Assembly: GCA_012839805.1 (NCBI GenBank)
Contig: DUMU01000027.1
Coordinates: 1-53,564 of the forward strand
Reading direction: 5' to 3'
Length of the DNA: 53,564 bases
DNA from: Bacillota bacterium
Lineage (GTDB): Bacteria > Bacillota > Limnochordia > Limnochordales > DUMU01
Below the pieces are notes generated by a model. It worked only from the letters and a program-made list of their open reading frames with translations, had not been told where the DNA came from and made no database searches. How positions within the stretch are numbered: position 1 is the first letter of the stretch; every line of letters starts with the position of its first letter. The position numbers were made by a program, and so were the translations under genes. Positions 31,979 to 40,129 of the stretch are shown piece by piece.

Positions 31979-33058
31979 TCACCCGCCGGACCCACCGGCG
32001 GAGGGGAAAAGACGGGCGGCCAATTCGCCAAGGTCGCCCACTACCCAGTCCGGCCGCCATTCCCCGGGCAGGGCTTCGAGATCGGCCACGTCTCGAGGCG
32101 AAGTGACGCCGGTCAGCACCAGGCAGGAGGGCAGGCCGTGGCGACGAGCAAAGGCGATGTCGGTGTCCAGGCGGTCGCCGATAATGAGGACCCGCTTGCC
32201 CTGGAAAGAAGGTAGGCCCCGGGTGGTGCCGGGGCTCGAAGCGGGCGAGGATGGTTCCGAAGCCGAACGGGCGGCGGATGCCCCGGTGGACGGTAGCGTA
32301 CTTACCAGTTCGGCGAGCCCGAGGCGGTCCAGGGCGGCCTCGAGTAACGGCCGCCCGGGTTTGCCCATGAGCCGGGGGCTCTTCCCGGAACAAGCCTCTA
32401 CCGCCGCCAGGAGCGCACCGCAGCCCGGCCCGATGCCGTCGGCATAGGGGAAAGTCTTATCAGGGTTGGTACCGATGAAAATCGCACCCTGGCGGATGAA
32501 ATGGCAGGCCGCCCGGAGTTTTGAATAGTCGAAGCGGGTGTCGAGGCCGACCACCACCGCGTCGATGGCGCGATCGCGGGCGTTCCGCTCGGCCCATGCT
32601 CCGCCGGCGTCAACAATCTCTATTCCCGCCTCCTGGAGAGTGTCGAAAAGCCCCGTTTCCCCGATCACCATCGCCCGGACCGGGTGGCCGAGCTCCTCCC
32701 GGAGAGGACCCCTGAGATACCGGGCAGTCGCTACCGACGAAGTCAACACCCGCTCGGGCTCCGTGGGAATCCCGAGCCCGGTCAGTCTCTCGGCAAAGCT
32801 CGCCGGAGTACGGGTCGAGTTGTTGGTTACGAATACCCAATCTGAACCCTCTGCTGCCGCCGCCTGGAAAAACGTGCGGGCTCCGGGAAGCAGTTCTTTT
32901 TCCCGGTAGACCACCCCGTCGAGGTCCAGGATGAAATGCCACCCGGCCCCGGTCGCTTTCCCTGATGCAGCCGCTCCTCCCGCGGAGGCCCTTCCTTCCG
33001 CCATTGTGGATGGTGCTCCTGCTACTGCCGCCGGTCCTGTTACCGGTGTTCCCGTCAC
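31979..33058 (-). CDS. HAD superfamily phosphatase, class IIA (NagD/PNPase type)
   Basis: The 359-residue protein contains the HAD-IIA core: FILDLDGVVYREKELLPGA with the nucleophile and general acid, FVTNNSTRTPASFAERLTGLGI, GTNPDKTFPYADGIGPGCGA, KPGRPLLEAAL with the conserved Lys, and IGDRLDTDIAFARRHGLPSCLVLTGV. The family dephosphorylates sugar and nucleotide phosphates, including 2-phosphoglycolate and p-nitrophenylphosphate. A Ser/Pro-rich insert at about 250-275 interrupts the fold between the Lys and Asp motifs. The start at GTG 33058 has GGAGG six bases upstream; the frame reaches 33157 within the SDR gene. Confidence 0.9.
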   Translation of the reverse strand: MTGTPVTGPAAVAGAPSTMAEGRASAGGAAASGKATGAGWHFILDLDGVVYREKELLPGARTFFQAAAAEGSDWVFVTNNSTRTPASFAERLTGLGIPTEPERVLTSSVATARYLRGPLREELGHPVRAMVIGETGLFDTLQEAGIEIVDAGGAWAERNARDRAIDAVVVGLDTRFDYSKLRAACHFIRQGAIFIGTNPDKTFPYADGIGPGCGALLAAVEACSGKSPRLMGKPGRPLLEAALDRLGLAELVSTLPSTGASAARSASEPSSPASSPGTTRGLPSFQGKRVLIIGDRLDTDIAFARRHGLPSCLVLTGVTSPRDVADLEALPGEWRPDWVVGDLGELAARLFPSAGGSGG

Positions 33059-33131
33059 TCTTCTCCTCCACCCGTTGCTACCGTTCATACTGGCGCTGCT
33101 CATGCTCAGGCCGACGCCCATGCCAGGCGTA

Positions 33132-33953
33132 TCAGTAGAGGCTTTCCACCCAGCCACCGTCGACCTGCAAGACCACGCCGGTAATATAACTCGCGCGCTC
33201 CGAGGCGAGGAAGGCCACCGCGTCGGCCAGCTCTTCCGGCCGCCCCAGGCGGCCCAGGGGGATGTGATGGATCCAGCTGCGGTAGACGTCTTCGGGAGAG
33301 ATGCCGGCGGCCGCCGCCCGGGCCTTGGCCAGCTCCACCAGGCGGTCGGTCCGGGTGTAGCCGGGGCAGACGACGTTGGCCGTTACCTGGTACGGACCGA
33401 GCTCATTGGCCAGGCTTTTGATGAACCCGAGCACCCCGGCCCGGGCGGTATTGGAGACCATCAAATCGGGCAAGGGCCGTTTGGCCCCGATGGAGGTCAG
33501 CGCGATGATCCTCCCCCATCGACGGGCCTTCATACCTTCGACCACGCCCCTGGCCAGCCGTATCGTACTGAGCAGGTTCTGTTCCAGTCCCTGCCGCCAT
33601 GCCTCTTCCCCCAGGGCCGAGAACGGCCCGGGCGGCGGCCCGCCGGCGTTGGCTACCAGGATATCTACCGGGCCAAGGCCGCGCTGCACCTCGTCGAGGA
33701 GCCGGTTGATGTCATCCAGGCGGGCTACATCTGCCGCTACCGCGAGGATACGGCCGCCCTCCCGTTCCGTACCCGCGCGGGTTTGCCCCGCCTCCGCCTG
33801 AATGCGCTCGGCTGCCTCCCGGAGAGGCCCCTCCTGCCGGGCGCAGATGGCAACATCTGCTCCCTCTTCGTATAGCTTCCGCGCGATTGCATACCCCAGC
33901 CCGCGGCTCGCGGCCGTGACCAGGGCCCGTCGACCTTTGATGCCCAAATCCAT
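33132..33953 (-). CDS. Short-chain dehydrogenase/reductase lacking the usual YxxxK
   Basis: The 273-residue protein has a classic SDR frame: LVTAASRGLGYAIARKL (TAxxxGxG in place of TGxxxGxG), VDILVANAGGPPPG (NAG motif), and IIALTSIGAKRPLPD with the catalytic Ser region. The usual Tyr-x3-Lys is replaced by MVSNTARAGVLGF. A known SDR subgroup similar to beta-ketoacyl-ACP reductases also lacks the catalytic tetrad. The C-terminus (ITGVVLQVDGGWVESLY) is typical. Either the chemistry differs or it acts as a binding protein. Followed closely by the HAD gene, which overlaps its end only if the longest start is used. Confidence 0.92.
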   Translation of the reverse strand: MDLGIKGRRALVTAASRGLGYAIARKLYEEGADVAICARQEGPLREAAERIQAEAGQTRAGTEREGGRILAVAADVARLDDINRLLDEVQRGLGPVDILVANAGGPPPGPFSALGEEAWRQGLEQNLLSTIRLARGVVEGMKARRWGRIIALTSIGAKRPLPDLMVSNTARAGVLGFIKSLANELGPYQVTANVVCPGYTRTDRLVELAKARAAAAGISPEDVYRSWIHHIPLGRLGRPEELADAVAFLASERASYITGVVLQVDGGWVESLY

Positions 33954-34007
33954 CCCCGCCTGCCTCCTTGAAACTACTACTGCGGGTCGCCGCCGGTGGC
34001 TACCTCG

Positions 34008-35507
34008 TCAGGGGCCGGGCCCGCTTCGTCTTACCGGATCGTCTACCTCCCCCAGGATCGAGGCTACCTCCTCGCGGCACTCCTCGGGAACGAAGACGTT
34101 TACCGCCGTGCGTTCCCTGCTTACCAAAGCTCGGATCACATCTGACAACTTGGACAACTCCCGCAGGCGTCCCTGCCCGTCCAGCACCAAAATGGGCTCG
34201 ACCCTCTGTTGCCGCCGGGATGGGGCGCGAAGTTCACCCGGCCCACCCGCCAAAGGAACGCCCCCGGCGGCAGCAACCGCGGCCGGAGTCGATGCGACCG
34301 GTTCCCGGCGGGCCGCTTCCTCCTCGGCCTCTGTATAGTAGTCATAAGGCACGTCCCGGGCAGTGTCGGTGAGGAAATAATAACGGGGATCGTAACCCGC
34401 CTTTTGAACTACCTCCGCCGCCGCCGGGAGTCGATCGGCCGGAAGGAGGCTTCGCTGGGTCTTGAAAACCGGCTTGAGGAGCCGCCGGTCGAGGAGCCGG
34501 CCGGCCAGGTCCTGTAAAATGGGGTCGTCCGCGTACCGCCAGCGCTTGAACGCCATCCAGACGTCCACATCGTCCACCGCCAGGTACTCATCGAGTGACG
34601 GTTCACCCCGTAGAAACGGGGTGAGCGAGGGCAGTATCTCATGCTCCGCCAGGGCACCCGCCCGGAAAAGCTCCACCGCTCGGGCCCAGGCCCGTCGCAA
34701 CAGGAGTTCCTCACTACGGGTGGTCTTGTGAAAGTATACCTGCCAGTACATGTAGTATCGCGCGAGTACGTATTCCTCGGCCGACGGGACTCCCTTTTCC
34801 ACGAAGACCACCCGGCCCCGGCACAGCGTGAGCGTATGAATCACGCGTTCTAGGTCGAAACGCCCGTAAAGCGTCCCCGTATATAGAGCATCCCGTAGCA
34901 GGTAATCCATACGGTCTACGTCCAGCTGGCTCGAGACCAGCGACACCAGGAACGGAATGGTTCCCTCACCCTCACTCAGCAGCGCGACCACCTGAGCGGG
35001 CAGGTCCGGATCGGCGGCGGCCAGGACCTGGTGAATTCGGGTCTCGGGGTCGAGGATCACCCGCGCCGCCCAGCTCTCGTGGCCTACGCCCGGTGTGAGG
35101 GTGCCTTCGAGGGCGTGGGAGAACGGCCCGTGCCCCACGTCGTGCAGGAGCGCGGCGACCGCGGCGGTGCACGCCGTCTCTTCCGGAAGGGCAAAACCCA
35201 TTTCACGCAGGTGGGTGAGAACCCGGTTCAAGATGTGGAACGCCCCCAGAGAGTGGCCGAACCGGCTGTGCTCGGCACCGTGGTACACTCCGAAGGCCGT
35301 TCCCAACTGGCGGATCCGGCGGAGTCGCTGGAACTCGGGAGTGTCGATCAGCATTTGAACCAGACGCCAGTAAAGCGGTATGGAGTCGTGTACGGGATCT
35401 TTGAAGATCTTGTCCACTCGCTCGAGGGCCCACGCTTCCACCGTAAACTCCACCGTCCTTGGAGAGCTGTGCCCGCCGCCGTCACCATATCCCGTACCGG
35501 CTGCCAT
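34008..35507 (-). CDS. HD domain phosphohydrolase (SAMHD1/dGTPase-like)
   Basis: The 499-residue protein has the HD-domain order IFKDPVHDSIPLYWRLVQMLIDTPEFQRLRRIRQLGTAFGVYHGAEHSRFGHSLGAFHI, LLHDVGHGPFSHALE (the HD pair), and LVSSQLDVDRMDYLLRDALYTG with the last Asp ligand. This is the layout of SAMHD1-like dNTPases and of the Bacillus YwfO family. About 60 residues at the C-terminus (from about 385) include a Gly/Arg-rich linker and a second small domain of unknown role. The start is taken at ATG 35507; a later GTG is possible. It is single in the minus-strand gene run. Confidence 0.92.
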   Translation of the reverse strand: MAAGTGYGDGGGHSSPRTVEFTVEAWALERVDKIFKDPVHDSIPLYWRLVQMLIDTPEFQRLRRIRQLGTAFGVYHGAEHSRFGHSLGAFHILNRVLTHLREMGFALPEETACTAAVAALLHDVGHGPFSHALEGTLTPGVGHESWAARVILDPETRIHQVLAAADPDLPAQVVALLSEGEGTIPFLVSLVSSQLDVDRMDYLLRDALYTGTLYGRFDLERVIHTLTLCRGRVVFVEKGVPSAEEYVLARYYMYWQVYFHKTTRSEELLLRRAWARAVELFRAGALAEHEILPSLTPFLRGEPSLDEYLAVDDVDVWMAFKRWRYADDPILQDLAGRLLDRRLLKPVFKTQRSLLPADRLPAAAEVVQKAGYDPRYYFLTDTARDVPYDYYTEAEEEAARREPVASTPAAVAAAGGVPLAGGPGELRAPSRRQQRVEPILVLDGQGRLRELSKLSDVIRALVSRERTAVNVFVPEECREEVASILGEVDDPVRRSGPGP

Positions 35508-35614
35508 CCTCCGCCGAGATCAAAGCTGCGCAGTTAGGGCTGGCTCGGGCCCGCCGTTCTCCCAGCTGCCACAGCGGATGGACCACCTCACGGTCACGGC
35601 AGGGTCGGCCAGGA

Positions 35615-36625
35615 TCACGCCATTCTTTCGTATTGCTCCAAGGTTATCACGCCTTCAATGGGTTCGCCCCTCCAAAAGCGCAAAAGGCGAGCGATCACGT
35701 CCTGGCCCATGTCTACCCGGCGATCGGGAGTCGGGCCCGCAATGTGGGGGGTGATCATCACGTTAGGCAGGTCCCAGAGGGGGCTGTCGGCAGGAAGGGG
35801 CTCGAGCGGGTCAGTCACGTCCAGGCAGATGCGGATCCGCCCGTTCACCGCCGCCTCCACCAGCGCCGCGTAATCGACCAGACGACCGCGGGCCGTGTTG
35901 ATAAAGACCGCCCCCGGCTGCATGCAAGCAAAATGCTCCCGCCGGATCATGCCGGCGGTCTCGCGGGTTACGGCAGCATGCAAAGAGACGATGCGCGACG
36001 TGGCGAAAAGTTCCTGGAGGTCGCCCGTCTTCTCCACCCCGAGACGAGCCGCCTCCTCGGCGCTGAGGTAGGGATCGTAGACCTGGAAGCGGCACCGGAA
36101 AGGAGCAAAAAGTTCGAGTACGGCCCGGCCTACCTGCCCGAGGCCCACCAGGCCCACGCGCTGGAAAAAGAGCCCCTCCACCGGCTGGTCGGCCTGCCAG
36201 CGATGGGCGGGCTTGTTCTCCCGCTGGTAGGCCACGAGACTCCGCAGCGAGGCCAGGGCAAACAACAGCGTCATTTCCGCCACGCCGCGCGCCATGACCC
36301 GAGCGGCGTTTATGACGGTTATCCCTTTTTGCAGCGCCCAGACGTCTACGTAGGGTTTGATACTGCCGGCGGCGTGCCCGATGAAACGAAGCCGCGGGGC
36401 TTGTTCCAGCAGTTCACGGGAGAGGAACGGTGACCCCCAGCTGGTAATCACCGCGTCGGCCGTAGCCAGGGCTTCGGTGAGCGCGGCCGCTTCGACTTCA
36501 CCTTGGCCTCCCAGGTCGCGCACGTTGGCGGCGGCCCGCAGAGCCGCTTCGGTCTCCCGGTCCACGATCTGGCGGAACTGGCGGTGGGGGATCAGTAACA
36601 CCACCTCTGGCTGCGGCATGTCCAC
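35615..36625 (-). CDS. D-2-hydroxyacid dehydrogenase, NAD(P)-dependent
   Basis: The 336-residue protein is of the D-isomer 2-hydroxyacid dehydrogenase family. It has the nucleotide motif VGLVGLGQVGRAVLELF (about 157-173), then catalytic residues in NTARGRLVD (Arg), DVTDPLEPLP (acidic residue) and TPHIAGPT (His). Substrate could be glyoxylate, hydroxypyruvate or phosphoglycerate; the lack of an ACT domain argues against SerA. It lies 220 bases downstream of a sugar-binding protein gene. The ATG at 36625 follows a GGGAGGAGGAG site. Confidence 0.9.
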   Translation of the reverse strand: MDMPQPEVVLLIPHRQFRQIVDRETEAALRAAANVRDLGGQGEVEAAALTEALATADAVITSWGSPFLSRELLEQAPRLRFIGHAAGSIKPYVDVWALQKGITVINAARVMARGVAEMTLLFALASLRSLVAYQRENKPAHRWQADQPVEGLFFQRVGLVGLGQVGRAVLELFAPFRCRFQVYDPYLSAEEAARLGVEKTGDLQELFATSRIVSLHAAVTRETAGMIRREHFACMQPGAVFINTARGRLVDYAALVEAAVNGRIRICLDVTDPLEPLPADSPLWDLPNVMITPHIAGPTPDRRVDMGQDVIARLLRFWRGEPIEGVITLEQYERMA

Positions 36626-36764
36626 GAATCTCCTCCTCCCGGCGTTCGGCAGCTACTGTTACCCAGGTGACCGGTCGCAAGATGACGAGTTCGCTTTGAT
36701 GAGCATACTTCGCCAGGCAGTCCCCGATCCCTTTGATCGTCGCGTCCCCGCCCGCGCGCATAGA

Positions 36765-36788
36765 CCGGGCCAGGGGAAACTGGCCCGG
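36765..36788 (-). terminator. Hairpin after the sugar-binding protein gene
   Basis: CCGGGCCAG and CTGGCCCGG are perfect 9-base arms with a 6-base loop, about 60 bases beyond the stop. No U-tract follows on the minus strand, so the role as a terminator is tentative. Confidence 0.4.
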
Positions 36789-36844
36789 GCGCGGGTCGGG
36801 TATTTTCTTGGGTTCGGGCTACTCCTTGGCCAGTTCCTGCCTGG

Positions 36845-38230
36845 CTACTTCTTAGCGCCGAACTTCTTCTGGACGAGCTTGGTTACCGCCTCGTCGATCT
36901 CTTTTAGAACAGTGGACACCGCCCGTGTATTCCCCCAGATGCCGGGCATGCGTCCCTGAATCTCCTGGAAGAAATCGGGCCAGCCCACGATTACGTGATC
37001 CAGCGACTCTCGCCCGTACTTCTGGCTTCCGGCGAGGGCCGTCAGGATCTCCGCCGCAGAATGGAAGCGGGAGAACCGGCTGAGCTTTTGGACGTAGGCC
37101 ACCAGGGCCGAACGCCGGGCCGGGGCGAAGTTGGCGATGTTCACATAGTCCTTCATGACCTCGGCGCTGGTGATGTACTTGACGAACTTCCAGGCCGCCT
37201 CGGGGTTCTTCGTATGGCGGTAGATCATCCAGGGATCGGTGTAGACCATGCTGGTATAAGTGCTGGCCGAGCCGCCCCGCGGGAAGGGCGCCATCCCCCA
37301 GCGGAACTTGATCTCGCTTTCATGTCCCAGCACCAGCCAGGGGCCTTCGCCCACCGCCATGGGTACCCGGCCGTCGGTGAACTGGCGGGTCGGATACATG
37401 CTCGAGCTATAGTCGCCGGTCGTAGTTTCGAAGGTAATGGCAGTCTTCTGCCCGTAGAGCATGTCGACGGCGGTCTGGTACGCCTGCCGGTTGGCCGGAG
37501 TGTCGAAAGTTGGACGATTCACGACGCCCGTCCGCCAGCTCGCACTGTCGAACCAGTCACCGCCGAAAGCCCAGGAATACTGGATGTCCAGGTACGACCA
37601 GTGGATGATGGCAAGGCCGGCCCGGTCGATGGTTCCGTCCGGTTTGCCCACCGTCAGCTTGCGGGCATATTCCTGCAGCCGGGTCCAGGTCCAGCTAGTA
37701 TCGTCCCAATCCGGCGAGGGGGTCTTTAGACCTGCCTGTTCCAGCGCATCCGCATTGTACCAGAAGAAGCTCCCGATGGAGACGAACGGTATGCCCCACT
37801 GCTTGTCCCCATCCCGGTAGGCATTCCAGGCGCCCGGGAGGAAATCGTTCACGTCGATCTCCTCCGCGTCGCGCTTGATGAAGGGCGCTAGATCAAGAAG
37901 CCAACCGTCGTAGAGGTAAGTGTTGACCGGGCCGCCGTGGTCCCACACATCTGGCGGGTTACCGGTAGCAAAGAGCGTCGTCAGCTTGGAGCCGTAATCC
38001 GAACCGGCTTCCGTTATGATCTCCACGTCGATGTCCGGGTTTTTCTTCTCGAAGTCGGCTATGACTTTTTTCTCCCATTCATACTCGACCGGTATTTCCT
38101 CGCGCAGGTAGACGGTGATCTTTGTCTTGGCGAACGCAGCCGGGCTTCCCCAAGCAGCAGCACATGCAAAGACGACAGCCAACACCGTAACCAATCCCAA
38201 CCGCGGCCCAACCCTCGGTGACCGCATCAT
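36845..38230 (-). CDS. Extracellular sugar-binding protein of an ABC transporter (family 1)
   Basis: The 461-residue protein has a Sec signal (RSPRVGPRLGLVTVLAVVFACAAAWGSPAAFA, cut after AFA) followed by a family 1 binding fold: KITVYLREEIPVEYEWEKKVIADFEKKNPDIDVEIITEA, FATGNPPDVWDHGG, GIPFVSIGSFFWYNADALEQAGL, and MAPFPRGGSASTYTSMVYTDPWMIYRHTKNPEAAWKFVKYITS. No lipobox Cys follows the cleavage site. ATG at 38230 follows AAGGAGGG; the frame reaches 38326. Permease and ATPase genes are absent nearby, so its partners lie elsewhere. Confidence 0.93.
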   Translation of the reverse strand: MMRSPRVGPRLGLVTVLAVVFACAAAWGSPAAFAKTKITVYLREEIPVEYEWEKKVIADFEKKNPDIDVEIITEAGSDYGSKLTTLFATGNPPDVWDHGGPVNTYLYDGWLLDLAPFIKRDAEEIDVNDFLPGAWNAYRDGDKQWGIPFVSIGSFFWYNADALEQAGLKTPSPDWDDTSWTWTRLQEYARKLTVGKPDGTIDRAGLAIIHWSYLDIQYSWAFGGDWFDSASWRTGVVNRPTFDTPANRQAYQTAVDMLYGQKTAITFETTTGDYSSSMYPTRQFTDGRVPMAVGEGPWLVLGHESEIKFRWGMAPFPRGGSASTYTSMVYTDPWMIYRHTKNPEAAWKFVKYITSAEVMKDYVNIANFAPARRSALVAYVQKLSRFSRFHSAAEILTALAGSQKYGRESLDHVIVGWPDFFQEIQGRMPGIWGNTRAVSTVLKEIDEAVTKLVQKKFGAKK

Positions 38231-38394
38231 GCCGAAACCCTCCTTCAGCTGAACCGGCTGAGTGGGAATTCGGCACCACCTTGCCGTCTCCTGCCGTCCT
38301 CCCCACCCTGGCGCAAAAAGATGCAAAAAAACGCGATCGGGGCCGGGCCGGCGCAGAACTCCGCCTGCCGGGCGCGCCGTTCGTCAGGAGCATA

Positions 38395-38429
38395 GCAGGG
38401 CGGCGGCCTGCTCCTGGCCGCCGCCCTGC
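38395..38429 (-). terminator. Strong hairpin after the metNIQ genes
   Basis: GCAGGGCGGCGGCC and GGCCGCCGCCCTGC are perfect 14-base arms around a 7-base loop, about 50 bases after the metQ stop. The stem is very stable but is not followed by a U-run; T-rich stretches occur about 60 bases further on. Confidence 0.6.
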
Positions 38430-38479
38430 CGCCCAGAGCCCGACCGTAGCCCCGGCTCCCGGGCCGGGGAAACGCCGTA

Positions 38480-39349
38480 TCAAAAGACGGGGACCACCGC
38501 TCCCTTGTACTGCTCGAGGATGAACTGCCTCACCTCGGGGGTCGTCAGCGCCTCGGCCAGCTTTCGCAAGGCGGGGTTATCCCTGTCCTTAGTCCGCACC
38601 GCGAGCACGTTCACGTAGGGAGAGCTCGCGTCCTCGATGAAGAGAGCATCTTTTGTGGGAACCAGACCGGCCTCCAACGCGAAGTTGGTGTTGATCACCG
38701 CCGCGTGCAGGTCGTCCAGGGCCCGCGGCAATTGCGGTGCCTCCAGCTCCCGGATCCGCAGGTTCTTGGGATTCTCTACGATATCGAAGGGAGTCGCCGT
38801 AATGCCCGCGCCCTTGCGCAGCTTGATGAGGCCCGCACGTTCCAGGAGCAGCAAGGCTCGTCCGCCGTTGGTCGGGTCGTTAGGAATGCCCACCTGCGCT
38901 CCCTGGGGTAGATCCTTCAGATTCTTAACCCGGCGGGAGTAGACGCCCATAGGCTCGATGTGAACCTTGGCAATGTAGGTGAGGTCCAGGTGGTGATCCC
39001 GGGAGAACGTCTCCAGGTAAGGAATATGCTGGAAGTAGTTGGCGTCTATCTCTCCCTCGGCCAGGGCCAGGTTCGGTCGAACGTAGTCGGTGAACTCGAT
39101 GACCTGAAGCTGGATTCCCTGCTTGGCCAGGGCCGGTTTGATGAAATTCAGGATTTCGGCATGGGGTACGGGCGATGCCCCCACCTTGATCACCACCGGC
39201 GCCGCCGCCGGCGCGGCCGGCGCCAGCAGCGCCGCCACCGCCAGTACCGGTAATACCGCCGCCAGGAGCGCCACGTTCACCGGCAACCGGGCAGGTCCCG
39301 CCGGTGCCCGGCGGCCCGTCCGGGCTCGCTGTTTCCTGATGATCTCCAT
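38480..39349 (-). CDS. metQ: Methionine ABC transporter substrate-binding protein
   Basis: The 289-residue protein matches MetQ/NlpA: IKVGASPVPHAEILNFIKPALAKQGIQLQVIEFTDYVRPNLALAEGEIDANYFQHIPYLETF, VHIEPMGVYSRRVKNLKDLPQGAQVGIPNDPTNGGRALLLLE, and DDLHAAVINTNFALEAGL. It binds methionine for import by MetNI. The N-terminus (about 1-50) is a long Ala/Pro-rich signal with no Cys, so unlike most Gram-positive MetQ it is not a lipoprotein. This fits a periplasm. The ATG has GGATGAGAG about six bases upstream. Last gene of the metNIQ set. Confidence 0.95.
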   Translation of the reverse strand: MEIIRKQRARTGRRAPAGPARLPVNVALLAAVLPVLAVAALLAPAAPAAAPVVIKVGASPVPHAEILNFIKPALAKQGIQLQVIEFTDYVRPNLALAEGEIDANYFQHIPYLETFSRDHHLDLTYIAKVHIEPMGVYSRRVKNLKDLPQGAQVGIPNDPTNGGRALLLLERAGLIKLRKGAGITATPFDIVENPKNLRIRELEAPQLPRALDDLHAAVINTNFALEAGLVPTKDALFIEDASSPYVNVLAVRTKDRDNPALRKLAEALTTPEVRQFILEQYKGAVVPVF

Positions 39350-39434
39350 CGTTTACTCTCATCCTTTCTCGCCGAACTTCTTTCACCGTGCTTTTCCTGA
39401 CGTGCTCAGCTTCCGCCTCCACCCCGTCACGCCC

Positions 39435-40127
39435 TCAGCGGTGGTCCACCCGGCGAGCGAGGCTGTCGCCCACCACCTGTACCACCTGGACGAAGAGCAC
39501 CAGTATGACTACCGTGACGATCATCACCCCCACCTGGAAACGTTGGTAACCGTAGCGTATGGCCAGGTCCCCCAGCCCGCCGCCTCCGATCGCCCCCGCC
39601 ATGGCGGAGTAGCCGACCAGGTTGATGGCGGTGATGGTCGCCCCGGCGATCAGAGAAGGTAGCGCTTCGGGGAGGAGTACTCGCCCGATGATCTGGGAAA
39701 AGGAGGCCCCCATGGCCTGGGCAGCCTCGATCACGCCCGGGTCGACCTCCAGCAGCGAAGTTTCCACCAGCCGGGCTACGAAGGGAATGGCCGCCACCGT
39801 CAGCGGCACGATGGCCGCCCAGGTGCCGATGGAGGTACCGACGATGAGCCGGGTGAACGGTATGATGGCCACCATCAGGATGATGAAGGGTAGTGACCGG
39901 CCGACGTTGACCACGATGCCCAGCACGTGGTGGAGAACCGGATTAGGCCGCAGGTGGCCGGGACCGCTGACGACGAGCAGGACCCCCAAGGGAAGCCCGC
40001 CCAGTTCGGCCAGTACCAGGCTGAGGGAGACCATCAGCAACGTCTCTTTCAGTGCCTGCGTCATCTGTTGCCAGAGAAACGGGCTTCCCAGCGGGCCGAG
40101 CAGAGCGCTCAGGGATTCCCACCCCAT
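39435..40127 (-). CDS. metI: Methionine ABC transporter permease
   Basis: The 230-residue protein has five hydrophobic segments and the permease EAA loop SLLEVDPGVIEAAQAMGASFSQIIGRVLLPEALPSLIAGATI. Other family sequences are QALKETLLMVSLSLVLAELGGLPLG and GYSAMAGAIGGGGLGDLAIRYGYQRF. The ATG at 40127 is preferred over the frame's limit at 40292. It lies three bases past the metN stop and has GGAGGTG ten bases before it, inside the metN end, so translation is coupled. Confidence 0.96.
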   Translation of the reverse strand: MGWESLSALLGPLGSPFLWQQMTQALKETLLMVSLSLVLAELGGLPLGVLLVVSGPGHLRPNPVLHHVLGIVVNVGRSLPFIILMVAIIPFTRLIVGTSIGTWAAIVPLTVAAIPFVARLVETSLLEVDPGVIEAAQAMGASFSQIIGRVLLPEALPSLIAGATITAINLVGYSAMAGAIGGGGLGDLAIRYGYQRFQVGVMIVTVVILVLFVQVVQVVGDSLARRVDHR

Positions 40128-40129
40128 CT

